A stretch of DNA of 64,000 nt. It comes from Ctenosaura bakeri. Lineage: Eukaryota; Chordata; Lepidosauria; Squamata; Iguanidae. Shown here piece by piece: positions 56,020 through 64,000 of this stretch. Both the position numbers and the translations under genes were made by a program. The notes under the pieces were generated by a model. That model had not been told where the DNA came from, made no database searches, and saw nothing but the letters and a program-made list of their open reading frames with translations. The stretch spans positions 372,001 through 436,000 of the forward strand of contig CAOLHI010000248.1 of assembly GCA_948474755.1 (NCBI GenBank). Direction: 5' to 3'. The first letter of the stretch is position 1. Every line of letters begins with the position of its first letter.

Positions 56020-56272
56020 AGGGTGGATCTGCACTGCACAGTTATAGCAATTTGATGGCATTTTAACTGTCACAGCTCTATCCTAGGGAATCCTGTAGTC
56101 TGGTGACTTAGAATTACCTGAGTTTCCCTGAACTACAACGTATGACTTGTCTACTAGGAAACAGTTCTAAGTAGTTCAAAAGACTATAAATTCCAAGATC
56201 CCCTAGGATGGAGCCATGGCAGTTAAAACAGTATAAAAGTGCCATAATTCCATAGCATAGGTGCATCTGGCA
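56020..56272. mobile_element. Older palindromic MITE (GGATCTGCACTGCACAG / GGTGCATC ends)
   Basis: GGTGGATCTGCACTGCACAG opens and CCATAGCATAGGTGCATC closes. TTAACTGTCACAGCTCTATC pairs with GATGGAGCCATGGCAGTTAA. This is the abundant reptilian MITE in which a CCATGGCAGTTAAAG block precedes the end. Confidence 0.65.
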
Positions 56273-57865
56273 GCTGCAGTTCTCTGACCAAGTGCTGATT
56301 TTGGAATTCCATTGTATTGTGATACAATATTGTGATACAATACAATACAATTGTCTGTCTGTCTACAAATCGGGGCACTGAGTCAGCCATAAAGCAAGCA
56401 AGCAAGCAAACACCAAGATCCCAAATCCATCCTGTGGTAATATCTTTATAAAGGTGCAAAATACATTGTGCTGGCTTCTGAAGTTTCACAGGGTTCATCA
56501 CACAAAGATGATAAAGTAACATACAAGGGGAATAAAGTGATGGCATTGCTTTCCTGGTGGCATCCATCTTGCTCTTTGGATGTCATGGGAAGTGTGTTTC
56601 TAAAGTGAAACTGCCTCCCCCAACAGCCATAAGCTGAGTAGGAACAAAGGCAATAAAATGGTGGCAATTAACTTGTATCTGCCCTGCCGGTCTGTCCCCC
56701 ATTAGGACTGCAGCAGCTTCTTAGCCTAATCCCTCTGTCTCTACATAATGGCTCTTCTATGGGTACCTGTGAGATGTGAATAGGAAAGAACCAAAACTTA
56801 TTATTATAGAGACAGAGATGTGAGTCTGCCTTAGACTGTGCTGAATATTTTGTTTTCCTATGCACAAGTAGATCATGTATCAGTCTGCACATGGGAAAAG
56901 TAGACTTCCTTTGCATTAGGGATGTATAGGATGTGACAAGACATGCCTAGTCTTCATGACTCCTATAAGACTGTGGAAAAATATAACCAACCTTCTGACA
57001 ACCTCCCCCAACCACCCAAAGAAGTCCAAGGCAGTTGTTACATATCTCTTTAATTACCCTTTCTTGGAAAAAGATGAAACTTGAGGGACATACTTGCACC
57101 CATGTGCCCACTTCTATATATTTTATATTCTATATATTTTTAGGCAATGGCATTAGTAGTGGTACAGCAATGTTGAAAGTTTTAGCACTTTTCAATTGTT
57201 CATATTTTCACCCCTGCTTCAAGCTGCTGACAGCAAAGGGGAACAGATTAACTTTAAGGACCTGTGAAAAGACACATAAATCACAAAGGGAAACCTCTGG
57301 GCCCTCTGACCAACTAGACATCAGAAATAAATCTCAGGAAAAGCTTCATGATGTTTTCTTGATTTTATATTTAATGGAAGCAAATGGGGAGGGGAAACCC
57401 ATTTCACACCAAATGGGATTGAAAGAATTGTGGGATTCAATGCCAACCACAGGATAGTTAAATACCATTCAAGTCAACAGAAGTTAAGAAGGAGTGCATC
57501 TATGAGCCAGAGTCCAACCCTACGTTCAATATTCTTTGCACATGCCAAATACTGTAGAAGTTATATACAATCAAAGTTGAACATCTTTTCATGAGAATTA
57601 TATACGTGTTTCTCCTTATCAAAACACATAGAAATCTAGCTTGTCAAGGAAAAAGACAGGTGAGAATAACATCTGATTTTCATTGTGAAAGGACTTTTTC
57701 ATGTGCATATTTATCCATATAAACTTCTTTCTACAGTCTGAAAGAGCATAGCCCAGATACAAGTTGACCAACTCAAAGAACATGAGACTATGGAAACCAC
57801 CTTGGATTCACTGGCTTACAGTGCTGAAGAAGTAGAGGAAAGAGTTGTTCTTCACATGGAGAAGA
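56273..57865. other. Unannotated sequence
   Basis: A CAATATTGTGATACAATACA block (56320-56350) and (AAGC)n at 56390-56408 are simple sequence. The 140-codon frame at 57035-57457 has no recognisable domain. Confidence 0.3.
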
Positions 57866-57985
57866 GCTTAGAAGAAGTTATTTTTTGAACTTCATCTCCT
57901 AGAATCCCCAGCCACCATACCCACACTGGCCTGCGGATTCTGGGAGATGCAATACAAAAACGTAAAATGTCCATATTGTGGAATG
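57866..57985. mobile_element. Palindromic MITE (TCTCCTAGAATCCCCAGCCA type)
   Basis: ACTTCATCTCCTAGAATCCC and GCGGATTCTGGGAGATGCAA are mirror images around CAGCCACCATACCCACACTGG. A common amniote MITE core. Confidence 0.65.
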
Positions 57986-58828
57986 AAGAGCACTTGTTAG
58001 TGAGAGTTTTGGAAATGTACCAGAAGATTTTGTACTGGAAGTGTCAACACAGTTAGCAGCAGTTAAAGATAAGGGTTGCTAGGAAAATCAGGTGGTCGTT
58101 GCAGGGACTGAATGTAAAGTCGACCCTCCTGTATCTAATGAGATTTCCAAGACTTTATACTTCCACTTCACTGCTTTCTTGATGTAGATAAAGAAGGACA
58201 GTTAAAGAAATTTACCTGCTGCCTTTGCCAAAGCCACAAGAAGCCTAGTCTTAGTGTAGAAATGGAGAGAGGGAATTGGATGTCAGTGTCTAATTAATAA
58301 ATTATCCCCAGGTAGCTTTTAGTTCACCTGAAACTGATCGATACCCAGTGGGGACTTTTCCAGTATGAACCAGTTTTAATTTATGACCCAATTTCACCTA
58401 ACCAACAGATCTAATTACTTCATTGGTTTATTGGTTTTGCTATTTGTGTTGTCTCCCTATTTCAGATATGGAGACATTACACTATCCAGCAGAGAAACAA
58501 AATTTTACTAGTTCTGAAGAGAGGTGCTTAGCTTGAGTACATTGGCTGGATCACTCATGAAGGATAACATGCAATTAGTAATGGGGCTTCTGAGTTCCAT
58601 ACTTGCTCAGTTCAGAATACAGATTTCTGCCATCCATAATGCGTTGTCAGTGAAATGGTCACTAGTCATTTCCCCTTTGTGCTCCCAGATGTCCATGTGG
58701 TGTTCAATGTACACAATCTGTCTGTGCTCAGCATTTGCATCCTTTTCCCCAAAGGGCTTAGACCAAAAGCAGGGCAAGGATCATAAGCAAAAATCAAGCA
58801 TCTAGGCATGGGGAAGCATACAGACTGA
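57986..58828. other. Unannotated sequence
   Basis: Nothing recognised. The 93-codon frame at 58524-58805 has no supporting evidence. Confidence 0.3.
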
Positions 58829-59030
58829 GGCCATTTCTGCTCTACGCTGTTAGAGTGCTCTTATTCCATTTCCAACATCCTATGGAATCTTGGGCTTTGC
58901 AGTTTAGAGAGGGGCCTTTAGAATTCTCAGCCAGACAGCTCTTTGGCTTCAGTAAACTACAAACCCCAGAATTCCACAGGATGTTGAAAGTGGAATAATA
59001 GCACTATAACAGTGTAGTGCAGAAATGGCC
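58829..59030. mobile_element. Palindromic MITE, GGCCATTTCTGC ends (202 bp)
   Basis: Ends GGCCATTTCTGCTCTACGCT and AGTGTAGTGCAGAAATGGCC, interior TCCAACATCCTATGGAATCT and TTCCACAGGATGTTGAAAGT. Flanks TGA (58826-58828) and TAA (59031-59033). Confidence 0.85.
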
Positions 59031-59124
59031 TAAGACTTTAGGGAGCAGTGAAGGAGCAAGATGATCTAGGATCAAAGCCAGTGAAGGCCTCAGGCTATAG
59101 TATAAGCAAGGAGTAGGCAAGAGG

Positions 59125-59346
59125 CAACCAGTGTGGTGGTGTTGGTTGAGCATTGCACTACAGCTCTGGAGGCTAGGGTTCAAATCCCTGCTCAGCCATG
59201 GAAACCCACTGGGTGACCTTGGGCAATTCATATTCCTTCAACTTAGAAGAAGACAATGGCAACCCCCCTCAGAATAAATCTTGCCAAGGAAAAACAGTGA
59301 TAGGGTCAACATAAGTAGGAAATGATTTGAAGGCACACAACAACAA
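59125..59346 (+). mobile_element. tRNA-derived SINE, full length
   Basis: CAACCAGTGTGGTGGTGTTG head, GGGTTCAAATCCCTGCTCAG, CACTGGGTGACCTTGGGCAA and TTTGAAGGCACACAACAACA. Confidence 0.9.
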
Positions 59347-61254
59347 GAAGGCAAGAGTCACTATCAGAATCAGTCCAAAGTCACTTACAAAATTTCAGAA
59401 TGCAACAATAGCCTGGAAGTAGGCAAGAACCTAAATCAAAGGCAGCCTGAGGTCACATACATGACCTTCGTTAGAGGGCTAGGTAAGCAGGTAAAGCATA
59501 AAATCCCCCACTGGATACTGGTACATCATTGTAGATGCTGCTCTGTACTGCAGCTTTTAAGCAGGAACTGGCAGAGTCTCACCCAAAATTCTGCTGTGCT
59601 GCATTAAAGCCTTCTGGAAGGAGTCCTCCTCATAAAAAGAGCCCTCACGTTGGGAGTCATTTACTCACAAAGAGTCCTTTTCTGCAAATGAGAATTTTGT
59701 CTTAGTATAAAAGTTCACCTGGTCTGTTCATTCAGATGCTGAAGCTCATGGAGGCCTAGCAGTTGTTTTTCCTCCCTCTTTGTCATGGAGACTCCTTCTT
59801 CTTGAGGGGATGGACCTTAGATGTCTCTTTCAAAGGTACAATTCCTCCTGGACCACAGGTTCAGATCATTTCTGGGAAGGGGGATAACTAATTGTTGGAA
59901 GATACGGATCTTCTTCCTAACAACAACAAGCAGCAGGCATGACTGATTGCCCAAACCCACCTGCCTTCATGTGGGCAGCTAGCAGAGCTTGTTATAGATG
60001 AGATGTCCTTGGTGGAATGGACGTTTCATTTTGCAAAGCAGAGCATATTTTCTCTGTCTTCTGTGATTAAGTAAATGATCCCTGCACCACCTTTGTCTCA
60101 TTTAAAATCTCACACCCATACTGTATTTGTATTTGAAACAAACAACCTTCTGGCAGTTTTATTCCATCCCATAATGCTGTTCTGTAATTGAGCTCAGCAA
60201 CAGCATACTCTCAACCAAGAAACCTCCTCTCTCTTTCTCTTTATTTTTAAGTAACCTAGTTGTAAATCTTCACATTGATGTTGTCTGCCTTATGGCCATC
60301 ATAAGGACATTTTCTCTTGGAAACACTGGCAAAAACACCACCTCATTTAAAAGGAAGTGCCCAGAATGAATAGCAGGGTAGTGTCTACTGTCTATAGTGT
60401 TCACTGACTATTAATTGTTACTGCCTGGTTGCTACATTGATTGGGACTTTAGGAACACAGATAGAGAGATATTTGTAACAGAACCTTTTAAGTGGCTAAG
60501 TGATGGACATAACAATTTACAGGCCAACTCTATGTTGCCTTTTAGTGCAGTAAAAATTAATTCCTTATCAGGAGGCCACCACTGTCCCAGACAGTTACTA
60601 CCAAAGCACTGTGTTTCTTTTTCTAAAGAAGTGGCAGCCAGTCAAATATATAAGAAATCAGTGATCTATGGGAAAGACTGCAAAATAAACAGAGGCATGG
60701 ATGAACCATAAACCCCCAACCCACACAGAATTTGTTAAGAATACCTGGTTGGATTCTCTCAAAACTCAGTACATGTAGTATTTACTGAAGAAATCCACCA
60801 GGACCTTGGGCTCATGAAAACATATTGCAGAACCAGATCCATATGTTTGGACTTGTTCTGAAAATGTCAGACTTGAGTTCTGAAATCTCAAGGGTCATTC
60901 CACCCACCTACCTTGTCCATGCTAAACCCTCAGCTGAATCGACAGAACAAATTGCTATTCTTGGAACTTTCAGGCCAAACTCACAGCACAGAGTCTTCAT
61001 TTCTCTGGGGATTCCAAGTATTAGAGCTCTGGGTAACAGGATTCATAAACCTCTTCAGGCATTCACTGCACAAGGCTTTAGTGTAAACATGTGGGGAGAC
61101 GGGGGCATGTGCTCCAGTCCTCCCTACTCCTGTTGATAGGAAAACCTCCTTCTGGTAGCCTTACAGTAACTAGCTAGCTGCTATGAAAAGACCTTTTAAT
61201 AGATCAGTCTCGTATTATTCAACTGATGTGTTTTTAAATATGCCTTTTAATTCC
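59347..61254. other. Unannotated sequence
   Basis: About 1.9 kb with nothing recognised. Frames of 98 and 103 codons at 60415 and 60825 lack domain features. Confidence 0.3.
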
Positions 61255-61430
61255 ATGGGAACTTAGTATTGTAATTCAAAATAGCAATAAGAGACAGTTG
61301 AAGTTCATGGCATGGAAGGTTGACAATCAGAAACTTGCTAATAAGCCTGTGTTCTACTGAAATAGTGAATGTGAAATAACAATTTCTGTTAACTTACCAT
61401 ATTTTTCTCCGAAAAATTAACATATTGCTC
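61255..61430. repeat. Unclassified repeat, partner of 31370-31810
   Basis: GCAATAAGAGACAGTTGAAG, GGTTGACAATCAGAAACTTG and AAAAATTAACATATTGCTC align in order with 31398-31790. No SINE interrupts this copy. Confidence 0.4.
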
Positions 61431-61660
61431 ATATTCATATATTATGTGATGTACGCATTTATGTTGTTATGAAGGGCTAGCACTCCAAAATATGGGATCT
61501 TTTGGCTTCTTATTTAGCCCATATAAAAGGAAGAGCTTTCCAACCTTCAAATATGGGACATCTGTTATAGTAAGGGAAACCTGCCCGTTCTATACGGGAC
61601 AAGCATACACCCAAACCATGTAAGGCTTTAAAGGAAAAAAAAAACATGTCCAGAAACTAA

Positions 61661-62115
61661 GGCCATTTCTGCACGGGGTGAGGGAATCGCCCTGTGCCGC
61701 TACTTACCGGGTCTTATGGCTTCCCGGTCTGTCCAGGCTGCTCCGGAGCAGTGCGTGCTTGTTGCTCCGCACTGCTCCGGCGTCAAAAATGGAGGCTTCT
61801 GGTTGGTTGAGGGTCTCGACCAACCGCTGAAGCTCGCCAGCCTAAAGCCCGTCCCCAGCAGATTCCAGGCTTGCATTGGTGTGAGCCTGCAAATCTGCAT
61901 AAGGGAACAGGCTCACAGTGGTGCACTCCGTGCTTTTGAAAAACCAAAAGAAACAGGTTTTTCAAAAGCATGCTGGATGACCACTTGGGGTCATTCTGGA
62001 GCGGGCTGAGGTGCAGATCTATGTTAGATAGTCCATACCCAGTCTGCTCCCAGGTGCAGACGTCCTCCCTGGAGGACGGACTGCACCGTTTCAAATACCT
62101 TGTGCGGAAATGGCC
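61661..62115. mobile_element. Long MITE (455 bp), GGCCATTTCTGCAC ends
   Basis: Ends GGCCATTTCTGCACGGGGTG and CCTTGTGCGGAAATGGCC. The interior shares blocks with 53400-53854 and, inverted, with 37705-38195: GGTTGGTTGAGGGTCTCGAC, a palindrome around CTTTTGAAAAACC...GGTTTTTCAAAAG, and CAGACGTCCTCCCTGGAGGA. Left flank TAA, right flank AAG. Confidence 0.82.
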
Positions 62116-62534
62116 AAGTTCATAACCAGTGCAGTGATTTTAATATTGATATAATAGGATCACTCCTAAATCATACCCTTGATTCTCTTAAAAAATCCAA
62201 GGCATTGTTACAGAAGGCAAGAGAACCAGGTCTTGAATCCATCCTGTTGGTTAGTTCCAAATACAGTAGAACCATTGAATCAATGGGTGAATGGTGAGTC
62301 AATGCACAGGTAAATCACATTGATTCAGTGGGCCTACTCTAACTGGAACTAACAGTAGGAATAAGCCCCAAGCCTCTTTTGCATGCTTGTACAAATGTGT
62401 GTGCATGCACACACACACACACTGCCCCACAGTTCCCAAACTTGAGTGAACAAAGCAAGGCACACCTTGGAGCCATACTTTTTTCTCTAGTCTGGTATGC
62501 AGACACAGAACAATGTGGCAGAGAGGTCCAGCAG
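62116..62534. other. Unannotated; CA microsatellite at 62398-62423
   Basis: GTGTGCATGCACACACACAC only; nothing else recognised. Confidence 0.4.
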
Positions 62535-62736
62535 GGCCATTTCTGCCCTACATGGTTATAGTGCTATTATTCTACTTTCAGCATCCTTTGGAATTCTGAA
62601 GTTTGTAGTTTGGTGAGGCCAAAGAGCTCTCTGGCTGAGAATTCTCAATGCTACTCTCTAAACTGCAGACCTCAGAATTCCATAGGATATTGAAAGTGGA
62701 ACAATAGCATTATAACAACGTAAGGCAGAAATGGCC
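62535..62736. mobile_element. Palindromic MITE, GGCCATTTCTGC ends (202 bp)
   Basis: Ends GGCCATTTCTGCCCTACATG and CGTAAGGCAGAAATGGCC. TTTCAGCATCCTTTGGAATT pairs with AATTCCATAGGATATTGAAA. The flanking trinucleotides (CAG, TAT) do not match. Confidence 0.82.
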
Positions 62737-63296
62737 TATGGGAAGAGAAACAAAGACAGTTGTGGGAAATTGTTCCCCCATAGTTTCTCAAACCATTGTT
62801 AAAGGGACTATAATGAAAGGAGTTCCCCTTCTGTAATTTCAACACTAGATGGAGGCATTTATATTGTCCTTTCTGCATAAATGTAGGCCACTGCCTGGGA
62901 TATTGCACACTCCCCAAATCTGGAGAAAAAAAATCAACCTGTTATCAGTGCTAGTAGTAGTTAGTGGCATACCAAATGGTAAGGTAAGTAGCTACAGGAC
63001 AATGTATTTAAAACACTTCCCCATATATCATTCAAGTACTCCTTCTGCCTCCTCCTGGGCTATTTCTTTCAGTCACTGAAGGCCTGCCCTACATTTTACA
63101 GTTGTTCTTAAAATGATGAGCAAGAAAATAGCAGAGAACTTCCTGGATTGCTGAATATTCCTTTGGCAGGCTGCAGCTAGTTTTGACCTACATCTTTAAG
63201 CACCCTCTTCAGTTCACATCCTGATTACAAACACGGTCTTTTTTCTAAGCAGTTTTTACTGAGGGAAATATTTGGAGATATTAAAGTCCATAAAGG
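62737..63296. other. Unannotated sequence
   Basis: Nothing recognised. Confidence 0.3.
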
Positions 63297-63305
63297 AAAG
63301 AAAGA

Positions 63306-63378
<73 letters not shown>

Positions 63379-63379
63379 A
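63297..63379. repeat. (GAAA)n microsatellite
   Basis: About 17 pure GAAA units after a GAAAGAAAGAGAAGAAA lead-in. Purine-only strand. Confidence 0.97.
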
Positions 63380-63438
63380 TACTATATAATTAGATAACTA
63401 GACATAGAAAGTATTACTTTCAGGAAGCTATTGACTAT

Positions 63439-63570
63439 GGCCATTTCTGCACTAGACTGTTATAGCACTATTAGCAATAGCCAGCCCCTCCCTAAACTAT
63501 GAACCCCAGGATTCCATAGGATGTTGAAAGCGGAATAACAGCGCTATAACTGTCTAGTGCGGAAATCGCC
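63439..63570. mobile_element. Palindromic MITE, internally deleted (132 bp), TAT TSD
   Basis: Ends GGCCATTTCTGCACTAGACT and AGTCTAGTGCGGAAATCGCC-like. The left arm is truncated and joins directly to CCAGCCCCTCCCTAAACT of the right arm. TAT flanks both sides (63436-63438 and 63571-63573). Confidence 0.82.
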
Positions 63571-63845
63571 TATGAAAGAGGAGACCAGCCAAATCACTAA
63601 GTGGTTTTTTGCACATTGCATATTGCAGAGTTCTACCCTTTGATTCTGTTCAACTCGGAAGGCATTAATTTTGCAAGTGGTGCATTCTAAGTGGTGTCCC
63701 TGCCCCCTGCTCCAACATGGACTTGAAATCTGATTTCCACTAGGTACACATTGTGATTATCCACCATGCCCATGTTACAGATATGTACTGGAATATACAG
63801 ATGATTGGAAGGATGAAATAATACTTTCATTTACATTGCTTAGAT

Positions 63846-63950
63846 CAGATATGGGAAATGTGTGGCCTTCCAGACATTGTTGAACTAAAATTCCCAGCAG
63901 CTCCAGATAGAATACCCAATGGTAAGTGCTGCTGGGAGCTGCTGGCTTAG
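63846..63950. mobile_element. Palindromic MITE (CCAGACATTGTTGAACTA type)
   Basis: CTAAAATTCCCAGCAGCTCC pairs with AGTGCTGCTGGGAGCTGCTGG. Same family as 18187, 28157 and 41572; right end eroded. Confidence 0.5.
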
Positions 63951-64000
63951 ATTTATTAAATCATCTTGTCTGAATTATTTTTCCCTTTTTAAAAAAAAAC

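Noticed and set aside
57035..57457. 140-codon frame with a hydrophobic segment near residues 28-58
   Set aside because: No family motif, biased A/T codons and no supporting splice or promoter signals.

Overview
The window is vertebrate nuclear DNA of moderate GC with no prokaryote-style gene organisation, and its repeats point to a squamate reptile. It holds a decayed Bov-B (RTE) LINE, CR1, L2 and L1-like LINEs, tRNA-derived SINEs ending in a Bov-B-like tail (ATAAGTYGGAAATGACTTGAAGG then CACACAACAACAA), a 5S rRNA-derived SINE and abundant palindromic DNA-transposon MITEs. An iguanian lizard is a reasonable guess, but the species cannot be fixed from the sequence. Almost every open reading frame of 60 to 170 codons is chance or lies inside a repeat.

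Layout. 0-5 kb: a 201-bp L1-like insertion with a perfect 17-bp target-site duplication (TSD), an antisense CR1 tail and old MITEs. 4.6-6.5 kb: a CR1 ORF2/3' end split by a solo LTR. 6.6-14.5 kb: SINEs, several MITEs, a 5S-derived SINE, a second solo LTR inside a CR1-type tail, a 742-bp hAT-like element, and a non-LTR retrotransposon whose 324-codon C-terminal frame is still open between 22-bp TSDs. 17.5-26.9 kb: SINEs, a second CR1 split by a solo LTR, a different LTR-like element and another solo LTR. 28-37 kb: MITEs, SINEs, a TA-flanked MITE and a solo LTR. 37.3-40.8 kb: a near full-length but decayed Bov-B carrying two nested insertions. 41.8-49.5 kb: MITEs, a solo LTR, a CR1 copy lacking its RT domain, and an antisense L2. 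51-64 kb: SINEs, a MITE nested in a SINE, more MITEs and a long GAAA tract.

Host genes. The only segment that looks like a real exon is on the minus strand at 52452-52780: 109 whole codons ending in a textbook donor (CAG|GTAAGT). I do not recognise the protein. A second coding-like stretch (55505-55828, plus) is much weaker. The rest reads as intergenic or intronic DNA.

How the elements relate. Bov-B-type machinery is the likely mobiliser of both the tRNA-derived and the 5S-derived SINEs, since all three share the same type of 3' tail. Six solo LTRs of one endogenous retrovirus family, each with its own 4-bp TSD, record six separate insertions followed by LTR-LTR recombination; no retroviral gene remains. 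MITEs with GGCCATTTCTGC-type ends often have 3-bp TNA-like flanks, consistent with PIF/Harbinger mobilisation. I found no previously undescribed multi-gene system. The most interesting signals are the retroelement insertion patterns and the unidentified exon.
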